From the NCBI RefSeq assembly GCF_016427565.1, contig NZ_JAELXT010000005.1, forward strand, positions 62,001-126,000: a stretch of DNA of 64,000 bases, read 5' to 3'. The DNA comes from Microvirga splendida. Lineage in GTDB: Bacteria > Pseudomonadota > Alphaproteobacteria > Rhizobiales > Beijerinckiaceae. Below are positions 26,203-34,442 of this stretch, piece by piece. The notes under the pieces were generated by a model, which was not told where the DNA came from, searched no databases, and was given only the letters and a program-made list of their open reading frames with translations. Position 1 is the stretch's first letter; each line of letters opens with the position of its first letter. Made by a program: the position numbers and the translations under genes.

Positions 26203-26685
26203 ATGTCAGGGAAGAGGCCGCCTTTGGGCAACCAAAGTACAATCCAGAGGCTTGCAAGCCATATATGCTTCGCCACTTACGCGACAGCGCACGCTTTCAA
26301 CCGAGTCTACAAGCCACTGCTGGACCCGCTTGGGTTGACGTACCCGCAATATCTGGTGCTGCTCGTCCTTTGGGAGAAAGATAATCTGACCGTCAAAGAG
26401 GTGGGTCAGCCCCTCCACCTCGACTCTGGAACTCTCACGCCGTTGCTGAAGAGACTTGAGAGCGCCGGAATCGCCCAGCGAACGCGAGACCCTCAGGATG
26501 AGCGTCAGGTACGGGTGAGCCTGACCAAACGAGGCCATGATCTGAGAACGCCGGCAATGAATCTCTGGAATGAGCTACTCTGCGCGACGGGTCTACCGGC
26601 CCACGAACTGAGCGCCCTGAAGGATCAACTCGACAGACTCCGCGAGAACCTGGATGCTCACCAATCTACGGAGATCGATGGCTAG
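26203..26685 (+). CDS. ohrR: MarR-family regulator, OhrR-like
   Basis: This 160-residue winged-helix regulator matches the organic-hydroperoxide sensor OhrR. The peroxide-sensing Cys lies in HICFATYATAHAFNRVYKPLL (about residue 21 of the chosen start), followed by LDPLGLTYPQYLVLLVLWE and the DNA-binding GTLTPLLKRLESAG and RDPQDERQVRVSLT wing. In relatives, oxidation of this Cys releases the ohr promoter. The ATG at 26203 has GAGGA six bases upstream, better than the GTG at 26191. No ohr peroxidase gene is adjacent or elsewhere in the window. Base composition is lower in GC than the flanks. Confidence 0.82.
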   Translation: MSGKRPPLGNQSTIQRLASHICFATYATAHAFNRVYKPLLDPLGLTYPQYLVLLVLWEKDNLTVKEVGQPLHLDSGTLTPLLKRLESAGIAQRTRDPQDERQVRVSLTKRGHDLRTPAMNLWNELLCATGLPAHELSALKDQLDRLRENLDAHQSTEIDG

Positions 26686-26864
26686 ACCTTAGGGACAGAA
26701 CGACCGCCGCCGAAGATCGGCGCCTCCTGCCTTCAGCTTGCAATGCAAGAATCCCTGAGCCTGTCGTTCAACACCGCTCATAGTGGTTCCCCGGTAGCGT
26801 GGACCTTGCCTTGTCACAACGGCCCGTCACTGCCCGGGCGGTTCCTGTCTCTCCAATAATCCTA

Positions 26865-26981
26865 CTACTGACCGATGAAGGCGGAGGCCAGGATCGTCGT
26901 GGCGTAGGCTGAGATCACGAAGAACGGGCCCAGCACGGAAGCCGACACAAGCAGGACAAGCGAGTTCTTGAGGGTACGCAT
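26865..26981 (-). CDS. Small hydrophobic membrane peptide, 38 aa
   Basis: This frame begins MRTLKNSLVLLVSASVLGPF and ends ASAFIGQ, forming essentially one membrane helix with a basic N-terminus. GAAGGAG lies about eight bases before the ATG. The strong ribosome site and sensible helix suggest a real small membrane protein. It stands alone in a gap of over 400 bases between the ohrR-like gene and a secreted-protein gene. A secretion-signal remnant is an alternative. Confidence 0.55.
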   Translation of the reverse strand: MRTLKNSLVLLVSASVLGPFFVISAYATTILASAFIGQ

Positions 26982-27070
26982 CGTGGGGCTCCTTCACCTT
27001 GGAGTCCCGATCCTAGGAGCGTTAAAGTTAACCTCAGACTAACCTTGGCAGAGAAAACGGCAGGGAGCGG

Positions 27071-27116
27071 AAAGCCCCCGCATGTGCCGAACGACAGGCC
27101 TGCACGCGGGGGCTTT
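27071..27116 (-). terminator. Hairpin terminator of the 110-aa secreted-protein gene
   Basis: AAAGCCCCCGC at 27071-27081 pairs with GCGGGGGCTTT at 27106-27116. Read leftward it starts nine bases after the stop of the secreted-protein gene and ends in CTTTCC, a short pyrimidine run. Confidence 0.6.
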
Positions 27117-27124
27117 GGAAGTGG

Positions 27125-27457
27125 TCAGTCGCAGCGACGGACCCGGCGCGTGACCGAACCACCCCAGCGGTCCTGATCCACGATCGTGACATTCCTGCAG
27201 TTTTCTTCGTAAGCGCCATAGCGCCGCTCGTCGCGGCGAGCGTCACGCCGGCCCTGCTCGTAAGCACGCTCGGCCTCCCGGCGGTCGCGCCACCGCTCAC
27301 GCCGCTCGCGTTCCTCCTGCTGAGGATCGCGAACGCCGATCTGAGGCCGGCCATCGGGGCCGAGGCCGAACTGGATCGTCGGCTGAGCCATCGAGGGTGT
27401 GCTTGCAACAAGACCGGAGCCAATCGTGGCCGCAACCAAAAGAGCAATCTTTCTCAT
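27125..27457 (-). CDS. Secreted charged hypothetical protein, 110 aa
   Basis: The protein has a signal peptide (residues about 1-24, ending STPSMAQP), then a segment QFGLGPDGRPQIGVRDP and a highly charged Arg/Glu-rich helix of about 40 residues (RERRERWRDRREAERAYEQG), ending in a domain with two cysteines (ENCRNVTIVD, RRVRRCD). Such small periplasmic proteins are common in Hyphomicrobiales and have no assigned role. It lies alone with its own terminator. Confidence 0.7.
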   Translation of the reverse strand: MRKIALLVAATIGSGLVASTPSMAQPTIQFGLGPDGRPQIGVRDPQQEERERRERWRDRREAERAYEQGRRDARRDERRYGAYEENCRNVTIVDQDRWGGSVTRRVRRCD

Positions 27458-27662
27458 GGGTTCAATCCCTTATGAACAATCGCGATGAACGCCCGCTCGC
27501 CAAGGAGGGTTCCAGCCCATGGCCGCATCGCGGCACCTTGCCTCACACGTGAGAAAATGCGCGGGATCTGCCCTCTAAGAGTTCTCTGAGAACATGGTCT
27601 TTGAGCCTGAGGAGGAAATCCCAGGGTTGGATCGCGACACGCGCGGCAAGTCACTCAGTGAG
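27458..27662. other. Gap upstream of the secreted-protein gene
   Basis: No supported gene was seen here. Two small perfect inverted repeats stand out: CTCAC-AC-GTGAG at 27542-27553 and GTTCTC-T-GAGAAC at 27581-27593. They may be regulator binding sites for the secreted-protein gene, but nothing else supports this. Confidence 0.4.
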
Positions 27663-27866
27663 TCAGGCTTTCGCGCGATCACGGACGGAAGGCTGGGGCG
27701 AGTGGATGGGGGATGTGTGGGCGGAGGACTTGGACCGCTCTCCAACGCAGGGTGTCTCGCCTGCTAGCACCTGGTGCTCTTTCCCGGTGTAAGCATTCCC
27801 GCCGGTCTGGCTTCTCCAGGGATCGAGCGTGATCTGGCGGCCGGAGATGGGATCGAGGATCGTCAT
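27663..27866 (-). CDS. Possible small protein, 67 aa
   Basis: This frame begins MTILDPISGRQITLDPWRSQ and continues as a hydrophilic, probably unstructured peptide. The first 20 residues look like a natural protein start, but the ribosome site is weak and the C-terminal half has no clear pattern. It may be a spurious frame in an otherwise non-coding region between 27458 and 27991. Confidence 0.35.
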   Translation of the reverse strand: MTILDPISGRQITLDPWRSQTGGNAYTGKEHQVLAGETPCVGERSKSSAHTSPIHSPQPSVRDRAKA

Positions 27867-27991
27867 GAAAGGTTTTCTCTCGTCGCGGCGCGAGGATCTC
27901 GGCACCTGCGGAAGAGAAACGACTGAACCTGGGCTCCGTTCGAACTACGGGTCCCGCGGTGTGCGCTCCAGCACAAGGAGGGGCGAGAGCT

Positions 27992-28171
27992 TCAGCGGGA
28001 GAGCTGAGGGTTCCGGCGCGCGATGATCCAGACCGCGTGGATGATGCCCGGGATGTAGCCCAGGATCGTCAGCAGGATGTTGAGCCAGAACTGTCCGCCC
28101 AGGCCTACGGTGAAGAACACCCCGACGGGCGGCAGGACGATGGCAAGAATGATGCGAAGCAGGTTTCCCAT
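27992..28171 (-). CDS. Pmp3/YqaE-family membrane protein, 59 aa
   Basis: This short protein begins MGNLLRIILAILLPPVGVFF and contains two membrane helices joined by GLGGQFWLNILLTILGYIPG, ending HAVWIIARRNPQLSR. This is the standard UPF0057/Pmp3 pattern, found in small stress-responsive inner-membrane proteins that help maintain membrane potential in yeast and plants. The bacterial role is poorly defined. The ribosome site is weak. The gene is single and leftward, 69 bases from the SDR gene. Confidence 0.9.
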   Translation of the reverse strand: MGNLLRIILAIVLPPVGVFFTVGLGGQFWLNILLTILGYIPGIIHAVWIIARRNPQLSR

Positions 28172-28240
28172 GGGCTCGGATCGCTGGTTGAGATCAGGAG
28201 GGGAACGGGATCGTGCCCCTCCTGTTCCATCCCCGGCCCA

Positions 28241-29005
28241 TCATGCGATCGTCACGCCACCGTCCACGATGACTGTCTGGCCCGTCATGAAGCTTGACGC
28301 CGACGAGGCCAGGAAGGCCGCCACGGGGCCGATCTCGTCGGGCGTGCCGATCCGGCGCAGGGGCGTCTGGCTGTTGCGCTGCTCCAGGGCCTGCTCGTCT
28401 TCCCACAAGGCGCGGGCGAAATCCGTCTTGACCAGGCCGGGCGCAATGCAGTTGATGCGCACGTTGTGCGGACCCCATTCCACCGCAAGATTGCGCGCGA
28501 GCGCGAAGTCCGCCGCCTTGGAGATGCCGTAGCCGCCGATGACGCCGGTGCCGCGCAGGCCCGCGATCGACGACACGATCACGACCGCGCCGCCGCCCCG
28601 CTCGGCCATCTCCGGAATGACGAGGTTGCAGAGCCAGAGATTGCTCTTCACGTTCGCGCCCATGATCTTGTCGAAGGCCTCGTCTGTCAGGCCGCTCATG
28701 GGGCCGTAGACGGGATTGACGGCGGCGTTGCAGACCAGGATGTCGACCGGCCCGAGCCGCTCCCGCGTCTCGGCGACGAGCGCTTCGACTTCCGCTTTGC
28801 GCGAGATGTTGCAGGCAATGGCGATGGCCTCGCCGCCTTTTGCGCAGATGCCCTCGACCACAGGCTCGCAAGCCTCGATCTTGCGGCTCGACACCACGAC
28901 CTTCGCGCCAAGCGATGCCATGGTTTCCGCGATGGAGCGGCCGATGCCGCGGCTCGAGCCGGTGATGATGGCGACCTTTCCGGTGAGATCGAAGGGGTTG
29001 GTCAT
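28241..29005 (-). CDS. SDR-family oxidoreductase
   Basis: This 254-residue short-chain dehydrogenase/reductase has the cofactor motif [12 protein letters not shown] at about residues 15-26, NAAVN near 91, catalytic Ser in IVSSIAG near 143 and the YGISKAA motif near 156-162. The C-terminal [14 protein letters not shown] is typical of 3-oxoacyl reductase-like enzymes. It is the last gene of a leftward operon and overlaps the preceding acyl-CoA dehydrogenase by four bases, so it probably reduces or oxidises a CoA-linked or free intermediate of that pathway. The exact substrate is unknown. Confidence 0.9.
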   Translation of the reverse strand: MTNPFDLTGKVAIITGSSRGIGRSIAETMASLGAKVVVSSRKIEACEPVVEGICAKGGEAIAIACNISRKAEVEALVAETRERLGPVDILVCNAAVNPVYGPMSGLTDEAFDKIMGANVKSNLWLCNLVIPEMAERGGGAVVIVSSIAGLRGTGVIGGYGISKAADFALARNLAVEWGPHNVRINCIAPGLVKTDFARALWEDEQALEQRNSQTPLRRIGTPDEIGPVAAFLASSASSFMTGQTVIVDGGVTIA

Positions 29006-30243
29006 GCGGCAGGCCCTGCATTGTGCGGCCGGTCGGCCGACTTGTATTTGGCGAGTTCGATCTTGGCGACAGTCTCGCGATGCACCTCGTCGGGGCCGTC
29101 CGCCAGCCTCAGCACGCGGGCGCGCGCATAGGCGTAAGCCAAGTGGAAATCCTGGGATACGCCGCCGCCGCCGCAGACCTGGATCGCCCGGTCCACGACC
29201 TTCTGCGCCACGTTCGGCGCCACCACCTTGATCATGGCGATCTCGGCACGGGCCGCCTTGTTGCCGACCTCGTCCATCATGCGGGCGGCCTGGAGCGTCA
29301 GCAGGCGGGCCTGATCGATCTCCATGCGCGATTCGGCGATCCAATGGCGCGTTACGCCATGATCGGCCACTTGCCTGCCGAAGGTGCTGCGCGAGAGGGC
29401 CCGCTTGCACATCGCCTCCAGCGCACGCTCGGCCAAGCCGATGGAGCGCATACAGTGGTGGATGCGGCCAGGCCCTAAGCGGCCTTGTGCGATCTCGAAG
29501 CCGCGCCCTTCTCCGAGCAGGATGTTGGAGGCGGGCACGCGCACGTTCTCGAACAGAACCTCCGCATGGCCGTGCGGCGCGTCATCATAGCCGAAGACAG
29601 TAAGCGGGCGGACCACTGTCACGCCGGGCGTGTCCATGGGCACCAGGATCATCGATTGCTGCTGGTGCTTGGGTGCATCCGGGCTCGTCTTGCCCATGAC
29701 GATGGCGATCTTGCAGCGCGGGTCCATGGCGCCGGAGGTCCACCACTTGCGCCCGTTGATCACGTATTCGTCGCCCTCGCGGCGGATCTCGGTGCGGATG
29801 TTGGTGGCGTCCGATGAAGCCACCTCCGGCTCGGTCATGGCAAAGCACGAGCGGATCTCGCCGTCCATCAAGGGCTTGAGCCAGCGCTCCTTGTGCTCCT
29901 CTGTGCCATAGAGGATCAGGGTTTCCATGTTTCCCGTATCGGGCGCGGAGCAATTGAATGGTTCCGCCCCGATGGGGGAGCGCCCCATGATCTCGCAGAC
30001 CATGGCGTATTCGAGGTTCGACAGGGAGTCCGGATAGTGGCGCTTAGGGAGAAACAGGTTCCACAACCCTTGAGCCTTGGCGCGCTCCTTCAGATCCTCC
30101 ATGACCGGCGCCACGCCCCAGCGGTTGGGCATGGCGTTGAGCTGCTGCTCAAACACCTCCTCGGCCGGATAGACGTGGGCCTCCATGAATTCCGTGACGC
30201 GGTGGCGCAGTTCTTGAGCCCGTGGGCTTATGGGAAACAGCAT
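29002..30243 (-). CDS. Acyl-CoA dehydrogenase family protein
   Basis: This 413-residue flavoprotein has the acyl-CoA dehydrogenase fold: [17 protein letters not shown] and [18 protein letters not shown] in the middle beta domain, a FAD-binding C-terminal helical bundle ([16 protein letters not shown]) and [22 protein letters not shown] near the end. It resembles the ACAD10/ACAD11 and phosphotransferase-linked group rather than short-chain enzymes. It ties in with the APH-like kinase gene at 49.9 kb, since these two families often occur together. It starts 12 bases after the previous dehydrogenase. Confidence 0.92.
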   Translation of the reverse strand: MLFPISPRAQELRHRVTEFMEAHVYPAEEVFEQQLNAMPNRWGVAPVMEDLKERAKAQGLWNLFLPKRHYPDSLSNLEYAMVCEIMGRSPIGAEPFNCSAPDTGNMETLILYGTEEHKERWLKPLMDGEIRSCFAMTEPEVASSDATNIRTEIRREGDEYVINGRKWWTSGAMDPRCKIAIVMGKTSPDAPKHQQQSMILVPMDTPGVTVVRPLTVFGYDDAPHGHAEVLFENVRVPASNILLGEGRGFEIAQGRLGPGRIHHCMRSIGLAERALEAMCKRALSRSTFGRQVADHGVTRHWIAESRMEIDQARLLTLQAARMMDEVGNKAARAEIAMIKVVAPNVAQKVVDRAIQVCGGGGVSQDFHLAYAYARARVLRLADGPDEVHRETVAKIELAKYKSADRPHNAGPAA

Positions 30244-30255
30244 CGACGTCTCCTG

Positions 30256-31404
30256 TCAGGCTGCGATGAGGCCGCCGGTTTCTGCAAGCTTGGAGAGATG
30301 GTGATCGGCATCGCCGAACAGGGTGTCGATCATCGTCACGCGCTTGAAGAGATGCCCGACCTTGTATTCCATGGTCATGCCGACGCCGCCGTGCAGCTGG
30401 ACCGCCTGCTGTCCGACGAAGCGGCCGGAGCGGCCGATCTGCACTTTCGCGGCCGAGATTGCCTTGCGCCGCTCTTCCGGATTCTGCTCCTGGGCCATCA
30501 TGGCGGCGAACATGGCCATGCTGCGCCCCTGCTCGACGGCGATAAACATCTCGGAGGAGCGGTGCTGCAGCACCTGGAACGACCCGATGGTGGTGTTGAA
30601 CTGCTTCCGGGTCTTGAGGTAGTCGACCGTGAGCTTCAGCATCTCGTCCATGGCGCCGATGGCCTCGGCCGCAAGCGCCGCAATGGCGATGTCGGTGACC
30701 TTTTCCACGACCGGCAAGGCGCCTTCCGGGTTGCCGATGACATTCTCGGCATCGACGCGCACGGATTCCAGCGTCACCTCGGCGGCGCGCTGTCCGTCCT
30801 GTGTGGGATAACCGCGTCGGGAGACGCCGGGCGCATTGGCATCGACGAGGAACAGGCCAATGCCGTCACGGTCGCGACGTGAGCCTGCGACGCGGGCGGT
30901 CACCAGGATCTTGTCGGCGCTGTCGCCATGGAGAACGACGTTCTTCTGACCATTGAGAACGAAACTGCCGCCGTCACGTTGTGCCGTCGTGCCGACATCG
31001 AAGAGATCGTAGCGCGATTGCCGTTCCGTATGCGCGAAGGCGAGGCGGAGATCGCCCGATGCGATCTGCGGCAGGTAGGTGGATTTCTGCTCCTCGCTGC
31101 CGCCGTGCTGCAGCAGGCCGCCGCCGAGGATGACGGTGGCGAGGTAGGGCTCGAGCGCCAGCGAGCGCCCGAACGCCTCCATGATCGTCATGGTTTCCAC
31201 CGGGCCGCCGCCGAAGCCGCCATGGGCTTCGTCGAAGGGCAGGGCGAGAAGGCCCAGCTCCGCATAGGCGCTCCACAGTGCCCGGCTCCAGCCCTCCGGC
31301 TCCTTGGCATAAAGCTGGCGGCTCTCGAAGTCGTAGCGGTCCGCCATCAGGCGATCGACGCTGTCCTTCAGAAGGCGCTGTTCTTCGCTGAGATCAAAGT
31401 CCAT
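30256..31404 (-). CDS. pimD: Acyl-CoA dehydrogenase, pimeloyl-CoA dehydrogenase small-subunit type
   Basis: This 382-residue protein matches PimD of Rhodopseudomonas palustris in its N-terminus (MDFDLSEEQRLLKDSVDRLM), the VETMTIMEAFGRSLALEPYLAT segment and the FAHTERQSRYDL segment. PimD pairs with PimC as a two-subunit dehydrogenase that oxidises dicarboxylyl-CoA esters such as pimeloyl-CoA. The C-terminal GGVGMTMEYKVGHLFKR is the family FAD/CoA motif. The preceding gene is the PimC-like partner, although 120 bases and a repeat element lie between them. The shared naming is from memory of the family. Confidence 0.85.
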   Translation of the reverse strand: MDFDLSEEQRLLKDSVDRLMADRYDFESRQLYAKEPEGWSRALWSAYAELGLLALPFDEAHGGFGGGPVETMTIMEAFGRSLALEPYLATVILGGGLLQHGGSEEQKSTYLPQIASGDLRLAFAHTERQSRYDLFDVGTTAQRDGGSFVLNGQKNVVLHGDSADKILVTARVAGSRRDRDGIGLFLVDANAPGVSRRGYPTQDGQRAAEVTLESVRVDAENVIGNPEGALPVVEKVTDIAIAALAAEAIGAMDEMLKLTVDYLKTRKQFNTTIGSFQVLQHRSSEMFIAVEQGRSMAMFAAMMAQEQNPEERRKAISAAKVQIGRSGRFVGQQAVQLHGGVGMTMEYKVGHLFKRVTMIDTLFGDADHHLSKLAETGGLIAA

Positions 31405-31417
31405 GTTGTGTCTCCTT

Positions 31418-31516
31418 GTCATTCCCGGCCGGAGCGCAGCGGAGGGGAAGGGAATCCATCAATTCGAGTGTGCGGGTGGATCCCCTTCCCGGTCCTTTCG
31501 GACCGCCGGGGATGAC
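31418..31516. repeat. Dispersed 99-bp intergenic element, copy 2 (inverted)
   Basis: The element runs from GTCATTCCCGG to CCGGGGATGAC. It is the reverse complement of the copy at 5189-5284, with long identical blocks such as CGGAGCGCAGCGGAGGGGAA and GGATCCCCTTCCC. It sits inside the leftward operon between the pimC-like and pimD-like genes. Confidence 0.8.
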
Positions 31517-31524
31517 ATTCATCG

Positions 31525-32721
31525 TCAGAACCCCAGGATCGCCTTGGCGATGATATTCTTCTGGATTTCGTTCGAGCCGCCGTAGATCGAGATCTTGCGC
31601 CAGTTGAAATAGGTCGGCGCGGCGGTGCTCGCCCAATCCGGTCCGTCGGTGGGCTCGTTGCGGCCCTCTTCCTCCGGCTGGTACGGCATGGCGAAGGGGC
31701 CGACGACCTCCATCAGCAGCTCGGTCGTGGCCTGCTGGATCTCGGACCCCTTGATCTTGAGGATCGAGGAGGCCGGATCGGGCTTGCCCTTCTCGCGCCG
31801 GCTCTCGGCGGCGACCACGCGCAGCTGCGTCATCTCGAGGGCCTTCAGCTCCACCTCGACGGCGGCGAGTTTCTCGCGGAAACGCGGGATCTCGATCAGC
31901 GGAACGTCCCCGATGCGCTCGAGGCTCGCGAGTTCGCGTACGCGCTTGAGGCGCGCCTTCGAGATGCCGATGCGGGCGATGCCGACACGCTCGTTGCCAA
32001 GCAGGAACTTGGCATAATCCCAGCCCTTGTTCTCCTGGCCGACGAGGTTCTCGACCGGCACGCGCACGTCGTCCAGGAACACCTCGTTGACCTCGTGTCC
32101 GCCGTCGATGGTCTGGATCGGACGCACGGTGATCCCCGGCGTCTTCATGTCGATGAGCAGGAAGGAGATGCCCTCCTGCTTCTTCACGGCGGAATCCGTG
32201 CGCACCAGGCAGAAGATCCAGTCCGCATGCTGGGCCAGCGTGGTCCAGGTTTTCTGGCCATTGACGACGTAGTGATCGCCCTCGCGTTTCGCCGTGGTCT
32301 TGAGCGACGCGAGGTCGGAGCCGGCGCCGGGCTCCGAGAAGCCCTGGCACCACCAATCGTCCAGATTGGCGATGCGCGGCAGGAAGCGGCGCTTCTGATC
32401 CTCGTTGCCGAAGGTGTAGATCACCGGGCCGACCATGCTGACGCCGAAGGCGAGCGGCTCAGGGGCGGGAGCCTGCTGCAGCTCGTCACGGAAGATGTAC
32501 TGCTTCACCGGGCTCCAGCCGGTGCCGCCCCATTCCACCGGCCAATGCGGCACGGCCCAGCCCTTGGCGTTGAGAATGCGGCTCCAGGTGACAAGGTCGT
32601 CCTTGCTCGGATGATGGTCCTCGATCATTTTCCGGCGGATTGAGTCGGGCAGGGCGGTGCGGAAGAATTCGCGAACTTCGTCGCGGAAGGCGAGCTCCTC
32701 ATCGGTGAAGCGCAGATCCAT
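31525..32721 (-). CDS. pimC: Acyl-CoA dehydrogenase, pimeloyl-CoA dehydrogenase large-subunit type
   Basis: This 398-residue flavoprotein starts MDLRFTDEELAFRDEVREFF like PimC. Family landmarks are CQGFSEPGAGSDLASLKTTA in the middle domain, WTTLAQHADWIFCLVRTD, GQENKGWDYAKFLLGNERVG and the C-terminal ISIYGGSNEIQKNIIAKAILG, the FAD-contacting segment with the usual catalytic-loop pattern. It is expected to form a complex with the PimD-like subunit and catalyse alpha-beta dehydrogenation of medium-chain or dicarboxylyl-CoA. It lies 47 bases after the CoA ligase gene. Confidence 0.87.
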   Translation of the reverse strand: MDLRFTDEELAFRDEVREFFRTALPDSIRRKMIEDHHPSKDDLVTWSRILNAKGWAVPHWPVEWGGTGWSPVKQYIFRDELQQAPAPEPLAFGVSMVGPVIYTFGNEDQKRRFLPRIANLDDWWCQGFSEPGAGSDLASLKTTAKREGDHYVVNGQKTWTTLAQHADWIFCLVRTDSAVKKQEGISFLLIDMKTPGITVRPIQTIDGGHEVNEVFLDDVRVPVENLVGQENKGWDYAKFLLGNERVGIARIGISKARLKRVRELASLERIGDVPLIEIPRFREKLAAVEVELKALEMTQLRVVAAESRREKGKPDPASSILKIKGSEIQQATTELLMEVVGPFAMPYQPEEEGRNEPTDGPDWASTAAPTYFNWRKISIYGGSNEIQKNIIAKAILGF

Positions 32722-32768
32722 GGGCGATATCCTCTAGACAGAGAAATGAGTGAAACGGGGATGGCTGG

Positions 32769-34442
32769 TCATGGGGCGGCGTTCTCCGCCCTGCGTCGCT
32801 CGTCATCGCGCAGCTCGATCTTCGACAGCTTGCCGACCGAGGTGCGTGGAAGGGCGTCGCGGATTTCGAGTGCCGCCGGCATCTCATGCTTGCCGATCTT
32901 GTCGGCGAGAAACGCCTGCAGCTCTTCCAGGGTGAAACCGGGCGCGCCGTTCTTCAGCTTCACGAACACCTTGGCGGCCTCGCCCCGATAGGTGTCCGGA
33001 ATGCCAATCACGAGAGCTTCTTCGACCTGCGGGTGCTCGTAGACCGCCTGCTCGATCATCTGCGGGTAAACGTTGAAGCCGCCGGAGATGATCATGTCCT
33101 TGCGCCGGTCGACGATGAAGAAGTAGCCGTCCTCGTCGCGATAGCCGATGTCGCCTGTGAGAAATCCCTCGGGGGTGAAGGCCTCGGCCGTCTCCTGAGG
33201 CTTGTTCCAGTAGCCGCGGCTGACGTTGAGACCGCGGACGCGAAGCTCGCCGGTCTCGCGCACCCCGAGCACCCGGCGGGGCTCGTCGAGGGACACGATG
33301 TCGAGCTCGACTCCCGGCATGGGAATGCCGATGGAGCCCGGCTTCGGCGGCCCTTTGAGCGGCAGGTTCGTGCCGGCGGGAGACGTCTCCGTCATGCCCC
33401 AGCCGCCGAGAAGCCGCTGTCCCGTGAGACGATGAAAGCGCTCCCCGACCTCGACCGGCAGGGGCGCCCCACCGGAGCTTAAATGAATCACCGAGGAGAA
33501 ATCGCGGTTCTCGATGCCCGGATAATTGGCCAGTGCGATCCACATGGTGGGAACGCCCGGAAAGGCGGTCGCCCGCTTCACCTCGATGTCGCGGAGCGTC
33601 GTCTCGGGATCGAAGCGCAGGCGCAGCAGGATCTCGTTGCCGTTCTTGATCTGTCGCAGCAGGATCGTGGTCAGGGCGAAGATGTGGAACAGTGGCAGGG
33701 TGCAGATCACTTTCTGCTCACCGGGGCGTGTGTTCAGCTGCGGGCCGAACCACGCCTCGTACATGGCGACCGCCGCGGTGAGATTGCCGTGGGTGAGAAT
33801 GGCGCCCTTCGGCGTGCCGGTGGTGCCGCCGGTATATTGCAGCAGCGCAATGTCGTCCGGCTTGATCTCCGGCCATTGCTGGGGCGCAGCCGCATCGCGC
33901 GTGAAAGCCTCGAAGGTGATGACGTCGGGCCGCTCCGGGATCGGCATCACAGGCGCCGGGCACGGTCCCCAGACGGCATCCTCGCCGACGATCAGCCGGT
34001 CCACATGGCCGGCGTCCAGGAGCTTGAGCGCCATGGACAGCATGTTGGCGAGATTGGTCGTCACGAGAACGCGTGCGCCGCTGTCGTGCAGCTTGTGCGC
34101 CAGCTCCCGTTCGGCATCGAGCGGGCTCAGGTGAGCGAGACGGATCCCGGCCTTGGCGGCGCCGAAGAAAGCATAAGGATGATAGGGGGTGTTCGGCAGA
34201 TAGAGCGCGACCGCTCCCGTCGGGTCGACTGCTGAGCGGAGGAGGGCAGCGGCGAACGCATCGGCCTGACGGCCGATCTCGGTGTAGCTGATGGGCCGGT
34301 CCCGATATTCGATGGCGGGCCTGCTGCCATAGGCCGTCACCGCGTCATCGAGGAGCTGCGGCAGCGTCGACGGCACGATGGGAGCATCCCAGCGGACGCC
34401 GGGCGGATAGGAGCGCTCCCAGGGAAAGGCCATCCGGCTCAT
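32769..34442 (-). CDS. Long/medium-chain or dicarboxylate acyl-CoA ligase
   Basis: This 557-residue ANL-superfamily enzyme activates a carboxylic acid to its CoA thioester through an acyl-AMP. The P-loop motif YTGGTTGTPKGA is near residue 215, the A5 motif GWGMTETSPAGT near 350, the A7/A8 hinge GDIGYRDEDGYFFIVDRRKDMI near 440 and the adenylation Lys in TSVGKLSKIELR near the C-terminus. Position and neighbours are like PimA of R. palustris, suggesting fatty or dicarboxylic acid substrates. It overlaps the oxidoreductase gene upstream by four bases. Confidence 0.9.
   Translation of the reverse strand: MSRMAFPWERSYPPGVRWDAPIVPSTLPQLLDDAVTAYGSRPAIEYRDRPISYTEIGRQADAFAAALLRSAVDPTGAVALYLPNTPYHPYAFFGAAKAGIRLAHLSPLDAERELAHKLHDSGARVLVTTNLANMLSMALKLLDAGHVDRLIVGEDAVWGPCPAPVMPIPERPDVITFEAFTRDAAAPQQWPEIKPDDIALLQYTGGTTGTPKGAILTHGNLTAAVAMYEAWFGPQLNTRPGEQKVICTLPLFHIFALTTILLRQIKNGNEILLRLRFDPETTLRDIEVKRATAFPGVPTMWIALANYPGIENRDFSSVIHLSSGGAPLPVEVGERFHRLTGQRLLGGWGMTETSPAGTNLPLKGPPKPGSIGIPMPGVELDIVSLDEPRRVLGVRETGELRVRGLNVSRGYWNKPQETAEAFTPEGFLTGDIGYRDEDGYFFIVDRRKDMIISGGFNVYPQMIEQAVYEHPQVEEALVIGIPDTYRGEAAKVFVKLKNGAPGFTLEELQAFLADKIGKHEMPAALEIRDALPRTSVGKLSKIELRDDERRRAENAAP

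Noticed and set aside
28196..28223. AGGAGGGG/CCCCTCCT hairpin after the SDR gene
   Set aside because: The stem is short with a 12-base loop and no T run; too weak to call a terminator.
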